Numbered from the stretch's first letter, positions 1-6,002 are shown. The stretch: DNA of 6,108 nucleotides from Clostridia bacterium (GCA_017547995.1 JAFYNW010000091.1:1-6108), one strand, 5' to 3'. A program made the numbers and translations. The notes: generated by a model not told the origin, from the letters alone.

Positions 1-18
1 AGATGCCCCGGGACGGCC

Positions 19-50
19 GCGGGTTCCCTGACGAGCCTGCTCGGTAGGGT
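19..50 (+). repeat. Direct repeat copy 1 of a 32-base hairpin unit
   Basis: This unit matches 154-185 at 29 of 32 bases. It folds as CCCTG (26-30) with TAGGG-side bases 45-49, then an A31/G44 mismatch, then CGAG/CTCG (32-35 with 40-43) around a CCTG loop. The differences from copy 2 are at 35, 40 and 44; 35 and 40 pair with each other, so that pair changed together. The unit lies inside a possible three-way junction closed by the 1-6/51-56 stem. Confidence 0.8.
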
Positions 51-153
51 GCATCTTCTCCCGGACCCTCTATCGACCAGAGGGGACACCCCTGGAGCCC
101 CACGGAGGCGAAGCCGACATCGTGAACGAGTGTTCACGCGCCTATTTAATTTG

Positions 154-185
154 GCGGGTTCCCTGACGAACCTGTTCGTTAGGGT
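154..185 (+). repeat. Direct repeat copy 2 of the 32-base hairpin unit
   Basis: This copy forms an uninterrupted 10-bp stem (161-170 with 175-184) around the same CCTG loop as copy 1. It includes one G-U pair (165 with 180 on the + strand), and A166-T179 replaces the A/G mismatch of copy 1. As in copy 1 it is preceded by a short GC stem ending in GGGTT (here 139-142 with 153-156). The spacing between the two copies is 135 bases start to start. Confidence 0.8.
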
Positions 186-247
186 AAAATGGTGCGTTCC
201 TCACAAATGGACAGACTGGGGAGGTTGCTGCTCGATATTACATTAAA

Positions 248-277
248 ACGTAGGGGAGGGTCTCTGTGCCCTCCCGC
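248..277 (+). repeat. GTAGGG-headed intergenic hairpin repeat, copy A
   Basis: The copy starts with ACGTAGGG and continues into GGGAGGG (254-260), an 8-base loop, and CCCTCCC (269-275). The same GTAGGG head followed by a GC stem occurs at 348-372, 3454-3480 and, inverted, at 6030-6060. There is no T-run after the stem, so it is not a standard terminator. Such GC hairpin repeats are common between genes in Clostridia; this is general knowledge, not a database match. Confidence 0.6.
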
Positions 278-300
278 CTTATCTGATGTGTCGCAGACAC

Positions 301-343
301 CTCAATTCTTCATTTTTCATTATTCACCATTCATCATTCATTA
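301..343. repeat. AT-rich degenerate CATTCAT-like repeat
   Basis: This stretch is built almost entirely of short units such as CATT, TTCAT and CATTCAT, ending in CATTCATCATTCATTA-like sequence. It separates hairpin copies A and B and carries no open frame or promoter that I can support. It looks like low-complexity intergenic sequence. Confidence 0.5.
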
Positions 344-345
344 AA

Positions 346-372
346 CCGTAGGGCGGGGGCTTGCTCCCGCCG
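346..372 (+). repeat. GTAGGG-headed intergenic hairpin repeat, copy B
   Basis: CCGTAGGG leads into an 8-bp stem (352-359 with 364-371, one G-U pair) with a CTTG loop. It sits about 70 bases after copy A, on the same strand, just beyond the terminator of the diguanylate cyclase gene. A short GACGTCCC-containing stretch at 383-396 resembles the tail of copy C at 3471-3479 and may be a worn fragment of another copy. Confidence 0.6.
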
Positions 373-412
373 CTTGACTGCAGGGGCCGACGTCCCATCG
401 CTCCCGCAAAAC

Positions 413-440
413 AAAAAAGCCACTCAAATGAGTGGCTTTT
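413..440 (-). terminator. Rho-independent terminator of the diguanylate cyclase gene
   Basis: An 11-bp stem (415-425 with 430-440) surrounds a 4-base loop. Read on the minus strand, it is followed by a run of six Ts, starting eight bases after the TAA stop of the gene at 449. The A/T arms are symmetric, so it may also stop transcription arriving from the left on the + strand. Confidence 0.9.
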
Positions 441-448
441 CTTATGCT

Positions 449-2095
449 TTAATGTTTCTTTTCTGATTTGTCCTGATACATCTTCATATCGACGTCGATG
501 AGCATATCCTCGATTGATTCATACTTTTTCTTGTCGACAGGGACGTAGCCTGTGGCAACGTTGAATGGGAAAGCAACCTTTTTGCCCACAAGACCTACTT
601 CGCTGTTGAAAATGTTGAGTCTTGACTTGAAAGCATCGTAGGAGCCGTGCACAACGCAGGCAAATTCGTCGCCGCCTACGCGGTAGCAGTTTTCGTCAGG
701 ACCGAATGCCTTTGAAATACATTCGTAGGTCTGCTTGAGAGCCATATCGCCGATGTGATGACCGAAGGTATCGTTAATCATCTTCAGGTCGTTAAGGTCA
801 AAGAAGCAGAGCCAGGTTTCTTCCTCGATATCCTTTTTCCAGAGAAGAGCAAGGTCGTTGTCGAAGGAAAGACGGTTTTTGCCGTTTGTCAGAGCGTCAA
901 AGTTTGCAAGACGCTCGAAATGCTTGGCTTCAGCACTCTTTTCAAAGAGCATATGCACGTATCTGTAGGTATCGAAGCAGAGCATAAAGATGTAAACCAG
1001 AATGCCGGCTGCAAAGAAGTCTGTGACGTATGCAAATGAGCCTGCGTAGAAATTGAAAAGCTCGAGTGCTGAGAAGAAGCAGAGGACTGAGACCGAAATG
1101 AGGTTTGCCAGAGCTGATGAGTTTTTGTATCGGATAACCTCGTAGAGTGCCGAGCATACGAAATAGGCCATCGAGACGAAAATGAGTACGTGAGTCGACG
1201 TGATAGTTTCGAAGAAGTCGGCAATCTTTGTAAACTGAAGGAAGACGCACACAAGGAAATTGATGATGAATGCCCAGATGAAATATGGGTAATGATTCCT
1301 GTGATGCTTTTCGTATGCCGTTTCGAGATACATCATCATCGGCAGCGGCACAAGCATGAGCGCGATAAATACAAGGGACGTTATGATAAAGTGGTTGCCC
1401 GTGAAGAATTGCAGCATTCGCGATTCGCAGGCCAGCCATATCGAAACGAGTATCGCGAAAAGGCCGAGGTAAGTGATACGCGCAACGTCACTGCCCAATG
1501 TGCGGAATACGTAGCCGAGAATGAGGAAGAGGGCGCCAAAAAGGAAAATAAAGAATGCGATGAGCAATCTTGGGAAGTGCGCCTTGAAAATTGCGAAGGA
1601 AATGGCACATTTTGTGCCCATATTGATGCTGTTGATTGTGCCCGAGGACATTTCATAAGGGGCTGTCAGCGTGATGCGGACAGTCTTGCCTTCGCTTCCG
1701 TAAGGGAAGGTGACAACCTGCCAGCTGCTGCCGACGGATTTCGTAAGGAAATCCTTGTTATGCTTAAGATTGAAAATCACTTCATCGTCAAGCTCAACCT
1801 TAAGCTCCTGCATGGAAAGTCGGAGACTTATCGAGCGGTTAGGCACGTAAGTGTCAGGGATGACGTTTTCGATTACAACAGGCTCGCCAGGGGAGGCATC
1901 AACGGTGCAAGGAATAAAAATCTCCTCCGTCGTGCCGTCAGGATTTATACGGGTCCAGCCCGAATGCCATTCTGTGTAAGGCTCGTTGTTGAAAATGAGG
2001 CTGACAGTATTGAAAGATAAAGCGCCGAAGACGGCGATGATAACGCCGATAATCAGCGTGATACAGCTGAAGGTGATATGCAGCTTTTTATTCAT
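449..2095 (-). CDS. Membrane-bound diguanylate cyclase, 7TM sensor plus GGDEF domain
   Basis: The predicted enzyme makes c-di-GMP from two GTP at the inner face of the membrane. The 548-residue protein has an N-terminal hydrophobic segment (about 11-34), an extracellular region of about 140 residues, then about seven membrane helices (roughly 175-375), as in 7TMR-DISM type sensors, and a C-terminal GGDEF domain (about 395-545). The active site looks complete: GGDEF at 474-478, the first metal Asp at D433, guanine-contact N441 and D450, and the INDTFGHHIGD stretch. By alignment with PleD the spacing of these residues fits exactly. The usual inhibitory RxxD site five residues before GGDEF is absent (GPDE at 465-468), and the usual DxLTGLxNR is DALTNGKNR. 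The start at 2095 is chosen because AAGGAGG lies 7 bases upstream; an in-frame ATG at 2113 would place this site inside the gene. The ligand is unknown. It is a single-gene unit with its own promoter and terminator. Confidence 0.93.
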   Translation of the reverse strand: MNKKLHITFSCITLIIGVIIAVFGALSFNTVSLIFNNEPYTEWHSGWTRINPDGTTEEIFIPCTVDASPGEPVVIENVIPDTYVPNRSISLRLSMQELKVELDDEVIFNLKHNKDFLTKSVGSSWQVVTFPYGSEGKTVRITLTAPYEMSSGTINSINMGTKCAISFAIFKAHFPRLLIAFFIFLFGALFLILGYVFRTLGSDVARITYLGLFAILVSIWLACESRMLQFFTGNHFIITSLVFIALMLVPLPMMMYLETAYEKHHRNHYPYFIWAFIINFLVCVFLQFTKIADFFETITSTHVLIFVSMAYFVCSALYEVIRYKNSSALANLISVSVLCFFSALELFNFYAGSFAYVTDFFAAGILVYIFMLCFDTYRYVHMLFEKSAEAKHFERLANFDALTNGKNRLSFDNDLALLWKKDIEEETWLCFFDLNDLKMINDTFGHHIGDMALKQTYECISKAFGPDENCYRVGGDEFACVVHGSYDAFKSRLNIFNSEVGLVGKKVAFPFNVATGYVPVDKKKYESIEDMLIDVDMKMYQDKSEKKH

Positions 2096-2125
2096 TTGTC
2101 CCCTCCTTTGCATAGTAATAGCATA

Positions 2126-2154
2126 ATGATAACACGGAAGACGTGTTTTTGCAA
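2126..2154 (-). promoter_or_regulatory. Promoter of the diguanylate cyclase gene with an overlapping palindrome
   Basis: On the minus strand TTGCAA (2149-2154) and TATCAT (2126-2131) are separated by 17 bases, a fair sigma-A match. Transcription would start near 2119, giving a leader of about 24 bases with the ribosome site in it. A 6-bp inverted repeat AACACG-N5-CGTGTT (2131-2147) fills the spacer, the position of a repressor or MerR-type operator. The regulator is unknown. Confidence 0.6.
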
Positions 2155-2301
2155 CATAAATTTGCTGAAAATGGGGCTAAATATTGGTTTTTTGAATAAT
2201 TTGATGACAAAATCGGGGTAAAATGACAAAAAATAAACGGTCACAAATGGAAAATAAACAAAAATAGAATATTTTCTTTGTTACTGTTGCATAGACTGAC
2301 G

Positions 2302-2327
2302 AAAAAAGAGAGCCCCGAAGGACTCCC
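2302..2327 (-). terminator. Rho-independent terminator of the M42 peptidase gene
   Basis: Read on the minus strand, an 8-bp stem (2320-2327 with 2308-2315, two G-U pairs) carries a stable UUCG tetraloop and is followed by six Ts (2307-2302). It begins 16 bases after the TAA stop and separates the peptidase gene from the diguanylate cyclase promoter. The AT-rich bases between it and that promoter (about 2155-2301) hold nothing else I can support. Confidence 0.93.
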
Positions 2328-2342
2328 TTATATTACGTATTT

Positions 2343-3407
2343 TTATTCCTCTGTGACGAATCTTGTGAGAAGCTCTAGCATACACATCGCATCGTTGACG
2401 TTCATCAGCTCAACAGGCGAGTGGGAATATCTGCGAGGGATTGTGAGTGTTGCCCCTGCAATGCCCTTGCCGTGAATTGTCGAGCCGAGTGCGTCTGTCG
2501 AGCAGCTGAAGCCGCAGACAGAGATAGGCTGGATTGGGATTTCATACTTGTCTGTCAGACGGAAAATCTTTTCCTCCATCACAGGATTGATGAAGTTCAT
2601 AGGGCCGCCGCCTTCGGAGAGGGAACAAGCCACGCCGTGACCGAGCTGTACAGGCAAATCGCGCTTCCAGTTCATGCCAGGTGTGTCGGCGCAAGGCACT
2701 GTATCGATAGCAATCATCTGCTGTGGCTCGAGGAAGCTTGCCGCCGCAGTAGCACCGCGAAGGCCCACTTCTTCCTGAAGTGTGAATACAAGATAAAGCT
2801 CAACAGCAAGGTCAGCCTTGTTGATGCCCTTGAGCAATTCAATAAGCACAGCACAGCCTGCTCTGTCGTCGAGAGCGCGGCAGCAGATAAGGTCAGGATT
2901 TGTCATTTCCATATAATTATATACAGGAGAAGCATAGCTGCCGATTTTTACACCGAGAGCCTCGGCCTCAGCCTTGGAAGAAACACCGATGTCGATGAAG
3001 ATTTCGCGTGGGTTTACAAGCTTTGTGCGCTCTTCAGGTGTCTGCAGATGAGCCGCCTTTGTGCCGACAACACCAGGAATATGGCCGTTTACCATAACCT
3101 CGCGCGCCTCGATGCACTTGTCAGGAATGCCGATTTTGGTAACGTTGATAAAGCCGTCGTCGGTGATGCTCTTTACCCAGTAGCCAAGCTCGTCCACGTG
3201 AGCGCAAAGCATAAGCTTCTTGCCCTTGCCGCCGACCTTGACGATGAGGTTGCCGTAATTATCGTAGAAAACCTCCTCGGCATAAGGGGAAACAATGCCC
3301 TTGATATGCTCTGTCATAACACGTTCCTTACCCGAAGGGGAGGAGATTTTAAGAAGGTCCTTGAGAGTTTCCTTGAAATTAGCCTTTTTGATATCGCAGA
3401 TAACCAT
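2343..3407 (-). CDS. M42-family metallo-aminopeptidase
   Basis: This is a cytoplasmic co-catalytic metal aminopeptidase of the M42 family (TET-type glutamyl/leucyl aminopeptidases, often mislabelled as endoglucanase M), which removes N-terminal residues from short peptides. At 354 residues it is the usual length and appears intact. The expected residues are visible: H70 and D72 in CAHVDELG, the bridging Asp in ALDDRAG (180-181), catalytic E212 and ligand E213 in LQEEVGLRGA, D235 in AIDT, and H329 in RYSHSPVE near the C-terminus. There is no signal peptide. The start is supported by TAAAGGAG 7 bases upstream. nrdG lies 100 bases upstream on the same strand with a hairpin repeat between, and no clear promoter of its own is visible, so read-through from nrdG is possible. 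Substrate preference cannot be read from sequence; sibling enzymes prefer Glu/Asp, Leu or Lys. Confidence 0.94.
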   Translation of the reverse strand: MVICDIKKANFKETLKDLLKISSPSGKERVMTEHIKGIVSPYAEEVFYDNYGNLIVKVGGKGKKLMLCAHVDELGYWVKSITDDGFINVTKIGIPDKCIEAREVMVNGHIPGVVGTKAAHLQTPEERTKLVNPREIFIDIGVSSKAEAEALGVKIGSYASPVYNYMEMTNPDLICCRALDDRAGCAVLIELLKGINKADLAVELYLVFTLQEEVGLRGATAAASFLEPQQMIAIDTVPCADTPGMNWKRDLPVQLGHGVACSLSEGGGPMNFINPVMEEKIFRLTDKYEIPIQPISVCGFSCSTDALGSTIHGKGIAGATLTIPRRYSHSPVELMNVNDAMCMLELLTRFVTEE

Positions 3408-3451
3408 AACGTCGCTCCTTTATATTTTTCAATGTGATACTATATAATATA

Positions 3452-3480
3452 TTGTAGGGGACGGCGCCCTCGACGTCCCG
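3452..3480 (+). repeat. GTAGGG-headed intergenic hairpin repeat, copy C
   Basis: TTGTAGGGG leads into GGGACG (3458-3463) pairing with CGTCCC (3474-3479) around a 10-base interior. It lies between nrdG and the M42 gene, which both run on the other strand. No T-run follows in the minus direction, so it should not be a strong terminator, though it could affect mRNA stability or processing between the two genes. Confidence 0.6.
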
Positions 3481-3491
3481 TCCTGATAAAC

Positions 3492-3503
3492 GTGACTTGT
3501 CAC
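3492..3503. repeat. Short inverted repeat just past the nrdG stop
   Basis: GTGAC and GTCAC (3492-3496 with 3499-3503) flank two bases, directly after the nrdG TAG stop at 3508-3510. With arms of five and a loop of two it is a poor RNA hairpin and may be chance. Confidence 0.3.
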
Positions 3504-3507
3504 ACCA

Positions 3508-4002
3508 CTAAACCTCAAGCAACACAATTTCGCCCTGCTTGCGTGTTTCGTTCATATTTATAATTCTCTGATTGCGGCTGCCCTTGAAGGTCAGCGTCAG
3601 GTCGCGCTGAGCAAGAATAAACGGCCCGTCCACAAGCACGTCGCAGTTTTCAAGCAATTCATTCACGTCTGCATTATTCATAGCGCGGAGCGCCTCAAGG
3701 GTATAGCCTGTATAAATCACTACGTCCTTTTTGCCTTCGCGCACAGCCTTCGCTATCGGAATATGGTCGCGCGCCTGCAAAATTGGCTCGCCGCCGCTGA
3801 GTGTGTTGCCTTTGTGTAGCGGATTTTTGAAAAACTCGGTGAGCACTCTTTCTGCCTCAATCTCATAGCCACCGTCAAGGGCGTGAGTTGCAGGATTATG
3901 ACAGCCCTCGCAATTATGAGTGCAGCCCTGAGTGAAAAGGACGAAGCGAAGCCCCGGCCCGTCAACTATCGATTCTCTTATAACACCTGCAATGCGAAGC
4001 AT
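3508..4002 (-). CDS. nrdG: Anaerobic ribonucleoside-triphosphate reductase activating protein (radical SAM)
   Basis: NrdG is the radical-SAM activase that puts the glycyl radical on NrdD, enabling oxygen-independent reduction of ribonucleotides for DNA synthesis. The 164-residue product is typical in length. The 4Fe-4S cluster cysteines are C27, C31 and C34 in GCTHNCEGC, the SAM-contacting GGEP is at 70-73 (within LSGGEP), and the C-terminal DVLVDGPFI and FKGSRNQRII stretches are characteristic of NrdG rather than of pyruvate formate-lyase activase, which is longer. The start has AGGAGG 7 bases upstream. The gene has its own promoter and is not preceded by nrdD, which usually sits beside it, so the reductase must lie elsewhere. 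QueE-like radical SAM proteins are the main alternative, but the C-terminal motifs argue against that. Confidence 0.95.
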   Translation of the reverse strand: MLRIAGVIRESIVDGPGLRFVLFTQGCTHNCEGCHNPATHALDGGYEIEAERVLTEFFKNPLHKGNTLSGGEPILQARDHIPIAKAVREGKKDVVIYTGYTLEALRAMNNADVNELLENCDVLVDGPFILAQRDLTLTFKGSRNQRIINMNETRKQGEIVLLEV

Positions 4003-4035
4003 ATCGTGTCCTCCTGTGTTTTGTCCTTATATATC

Positions 4036-4064
4036 ATTATATCATATATGAAGAAAATGAACAA
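4036..4064 (-). promoter_or_regulatory. nrdG promoter
   Basis: On the minus strand a perfect TATAAT (4036-4041) lies 17 bases from TTGTTC (4059-4064). The expected start near 4029 gives a leader of about 27 bases that includes the AGGAGG site. I found no 16-base NrdR box near it. Confidence 0.7.
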
Positions 4065-4248
4065 GAAAATTTAAGTTTATGACACAATGCATAAAGAAAC
4101 GTGGCTATATTTGGTTAATGTGTACAGTGGTGAAAAACGTCGAAAAAAATAATATACAAAAAATATTGTCGGATGGTGTCGAAATTGTACAAGATGCCAC
4201 ACAGACTTGAACGTAAATTAAACTTTAATATTAAGAAAGTATTAACTA
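4065..4248. other. AT-rich part of the divergent intergenic region
   Basis: These bases separate the nrdG and solute-binding-protein promoters and contain no open frame I can support. Small symmetric sites are present: an 8-base palindrome TTGTACAA (4185-4192), TTAATATTAA (4225-4234), and ACTTT/AAAGT arms (4222-4226 with 4236-4240) directly upstream of the next promoter. Any of these could bind a regulator, but in such AT-rich DNA chance is likely. Confidence 0.4.
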
Positions 4249-4276
4249 TTGACTTTTTTGCACAAAGGCGTATAAT
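4249..4276 (+). promoter_or_regulatory. Strong promoter of the solute-binding protein gene
   Basis: TTGACT (4249-4254) and a perfect TATAAT (4271-4276) are 16 bases apart, eleven of twelve consensus bases. AT-rich DNA with A/T tracts precedes it. A start near 4283 gives a leader of about 50 bases. This fits high expression, as does the codon use of the gene. Confidence 0.85.
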
Positions 4277-4284
4277 ATAACGCG

Positions 4285-4300
4285 TGGCTTAAAAAAGCCA
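4285..4300 (+). promoter_or_regulatory. Hairpin at the 5' end of the solute-binding protein mRNA
   Basis: TGGCTT and AAGCCA form a 6-bp stem around an AAAA loop, beginning about two bases after the predicted transcription start. No T-run follows, so it is not a terminator. A hairpin at the extreme 5' end can protect an mRNA from decay; that role is inference. The rest of the leader is A-rich, with an AGGAA/AAGGA ribosome site at 4316-4325. Confidence 0.5.
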
Positions 4301-4334
4301 ACTAAAAAAATAATCAGGAAAAGGAAAAAAGAAA

Positions 4335-5933
4335 ATGAAAAAGTTTCTTGCTCTCACACTTGCTCTCGTGATGATGCTTTCCATGCTCGCTGGTTGCTCT
4401 TCCAAGAAGGAAGAAGCTACAACTGCTGCAACAGAAGCAGGCGGCACAACAGCTGACAACACAACAGTTGCAACATCCGGCACAGAAAACATCCGCACAG
4501 ACTTCATCTACGGTACAATGTCCGACATCGTTGGCTTTGACCCACCAGACTGTAACGACTCTTACTCTTCTGAAATGTTCACATACGTTTACGACAGACT
4601 CTTCGAGTTTGACGAAAACGGTGAAGTTCAGCCAATGCTCGTAGAATCCTACGAACAGCCATCTGACACAGAATTCATCTTCAAGCTTCACGAAGGTGTT
4701 AAGTACCACAACGGCGACGAACTCAAGGCTGCTGACGTAGTATGGTCCCTCAACCGTGCTAACCAGAATCCTAAGTCCAAGGCTAACTTCGAAACAGTTG
4801 TTGAAATTTCCGAAGTTTCCGACTACGAATTCAAGATCGTAACAGAAAAGCCATTCGTTCCACTTCTCCTCAACCTCGCTCACTCCCAGACTTCTATCCT
4901 CCACAAGGCTACAGTAGAAGCTGTTGAAGCAGGCGACGGCATCTTCGACGAAACAGACCTCATGGGTACAGGCCCAATGATGGTTGAATACTACAAGCCA
5001 AACTCCGAACTCAAGTTCGTTCGTAACGAAAACTACTGGAGAGGCGCTCCACGTGCTACATCCATGCTCCGTAAGGTTATTCCAGAAGCATCTTCCCTCA
5101 CAATCGCTCTCGAAGCTGGCGAAATCGACTACATCAACGAACTCAACTCTGTTGACATCGCTCGTGTAATGGAAAACCCAGACCTCAAGACAGTTGAAAT
5201 GGCTTCCGCTAACGTTGCTTACATGGGTCTCAACACAACAAAGGCTCCATTCGACAACAAGCTCGTTCGTCAGGCTCTTCAGTACGCTTCCAACAAGGAA
5301 TCCATCGTTGAAGTTCTCTACGAAGGCTACGGCGTTCCATGTAACTCCGTATTCCCAACAGTTGGCGTTGCTTACAACGATGAACTCGAAGCATACGCTT
5401 ACAACATCGAAAAGGCTAAGGAACTCCTCGTTGAAGCTGGCTACCCAGACGGCTTCGAATTCGAAGTAGTTGTATCTGCTGACATCCGTTCCCGTGCAGC
5501 TCAGATTCTCCAGCAGGACTACCAGTCCGTTGGTATCACAATCAACATCGAACTCATGGACTTCGGCGCAATGCTCGACTACCTCTCCGGTAAGGAACAT
5601 CAGGCTTGGATCATGTCCTGGTCTGGCGCTACAAACCCTAACTACACACTCACACAGAACTTCCACACAGAATCCGGCGGTGCTACAGGTAACCGTGGCT
5701 GGTTCTCCAACGCAGAAGTTGACGCTATGATCGAAGAAGCACGTGGCGAATTCGATACAGAAAAGCGTAACCAGATCTACAAGGATCTCCAGGCTAAGCT
5801 CATGGACGAATCCCCATGGATTCCACTCCTCCAGCAGACATACGTAGCTGGTATGGGCAAGGGTGTTGACGGCGTTATCATGTACAAGACAGGTTCCCGT
5901 TACTACCACCAGGCTGTTGTATACGAAGACTAA
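4335..5933 (+). CDS. Peptide/nickel-type ABC transporter solute-binding lipoprotein (SBP_bac_5 family)
   Basis: This is an extracellular, lipid-anchored binding protein that would deliver peptides or similar solutes to an ABC importer. The 532-residue protein starts with KK, a hydrophobic stretch and the lipobox LAGC, so C21 should be lipidated after cleavage. A Thr/Ala/Glu-rich linker (about 22-50) precedes the family 5 domain (about 55-530). Family hallmarks are visible: LVESYEQ at 102-108, VKYHNGDELKAADVVWSLNRA-type signature across 122-142, GTGPM at 211-215 and RNENYW at 230-235. Length is normal for OppA/DppA relatives. The start has an AAGGA site about 9 bases upstream. No permease or ATPase gene follows; a terminator lies 41 bases after the stop, so it is transcribed alone. 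Codon use is strongly selected: Pro is nearly always CCA, Thr nearly always ACA, and TTA, CTA and TCA are never used up to about 5909. Peptides are the likeliest ligand, but nickel, haem or sugars are possible in this family. Confidence 0.95.
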   Translation: MKKFLALTLALVMMLSMLAGCSSKKEEATTAATEAGGTTADNTTVATSGTENIRTDFIYGTMSDIVGFDPPDCNDSYSSEMFTYVYDRLFEFDENGEVQPMLVESYEQPSDTEFIFKLHEGVKYHNGDELKAADVVWSLNRANQNPKSKANFETVVEISEVSDYEFKIVTEKPFVPLLLNLAHSQTSILHKATVEAVEAGDGIFDETDLMGTGPMMVEYYKPNSELKFVRNENYWRGAPRATSMLRKVIPEASSLTIALEAGEIDYINELNSVDIARVMENPDLKTVEMASANVAYMGLNTTKAPFDNKLVRQALQYASNKESIVEVLYEGYGVPCNSVFPTVGVAYNDELEAYAYNIEKAKELLVEAGYPDGFEFEVVVSADIRSRAAQILQQDYQSVGITINIELMDFGAMLDYLSGKEHQAWIMSWSGATNPNYTLTQNFHTESGGATGNRGWFSNAEVDAMIEEARGEFDTEKRNQIYKDLQAKLMDESPWIPLLQQTYVAGMGKGVDGVIMYKTGSRYYHQAVVYED

Positions 5934-5974
5934 TTCTTAGTTTGTAGTTAACAATAATACCTAAACAAATCAAC

Positions 5975-6002
5975 GGCTATGACGAAAGTCATAGCCTTTT
6001 TT
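5975..6002 (+). terminator. Rho-independent terminator of the solute-binding protein gene
   Basis: A perfect 9-bp stem (5975-5983 with 5988-5996) closed by a GAAA tetraloop is followed by six Ts. It shows that transcription of the binding-protein gene stops before any downstream transporter gene. Confidence 0.95.

Larger units (their letters stand above)
1..206 (+). ncRNA. Candidate structured RNA of unknown family (may extend left of the window)
   Basis: This GC-rich stretch is dense in hairpins and has no credible protein gene. AGATGC (1-6) pairs with GCATCT (51-56) and encloses a CCCG/CGGG stem (7-10 with 20-23) and a hairpin at 26-49. Further stems are CCCTCT/AGAGGG (66-71 with 79-84), or the alternative GGGG/CCCC (82-85 with 89-92), then GGC-GAA-GCC near 107-115, a 7-bp CGTGAAC stem with GAGT loop (121-138), CGCC/GGCG (139-142 with 153-156), and a perfect 10-bp hairpin at 161-184. 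The hairpins at 26-49 and 161-184 are two versions of one element; a G-C pair in the first is A-U in the second, and both use a G-U pair that exists only if the + strand is transcribed. I see no match to tmRNA, RNase P, SRP, 6S, T-box or common riboswitch cores. Boundaries are a guess and no promoter is visible. It could instead be a repeat array without an RNA product. Confidence 0.42.

Noticed and set aside
19..185. CRISPR array
   Set aside because: Only two repeat copies are present, their spacing is 103 bases, and the spacer itself folds; no cas gene is nearby.
154..206. T-box, glycine, SAM, cobalamin or c-di-GMP riboswitch
   Set aside because: None of the conserved cores I know (such as AGGGTGG-ACCGCG for T-boxes) appears on either strand, and no gene follows downstream on the + strand.
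49..246. Small + strand open frame of 65 codons in the left edge
   Set aside because: It runs through the paired, GC-rich hairpin region, has no ribosome binding site, and its Arg/Pro-rich product resembles no protein.
1190..2020. Plus-strand open frame opposite the diguanylate cyclase gene
   Set aside because: Its product is highly charged and unlike known proteins; the minus strand encodes membrane helices and GGDEF.
2096..2113. Upstream ATG start for the diguanylate cyclase
   Set aside because: The Shine-Dalgarno sequence lies between this ATG and the one at 2095, so the downstream start is the one served by it.
2421..3437. Plus-strand open frame opposite the M42 peptidase gene
   Set aside because: Same codon-aligned shadow effect; the minus strand carries all M42 metal ligands and a good ribosome site.
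4003..4334. NrdR boxes or a CodY site in the nrdG/solute-binding-protein intergenic region
   Set aside because: No pair of ACACWATATATWGTGT-like boxes is present, and the one GAAAATT half-site is not part of a full CodY palindrome.
4314..5909. Long minus-strand open frame opposite the solute-binding protein gene
   Set aside because: It is the codon-aligned shadow of a clear family protein, rich in Cys/Val/Phe, and exists because TTA, CTA and TCA codons are avoided in the real gene.
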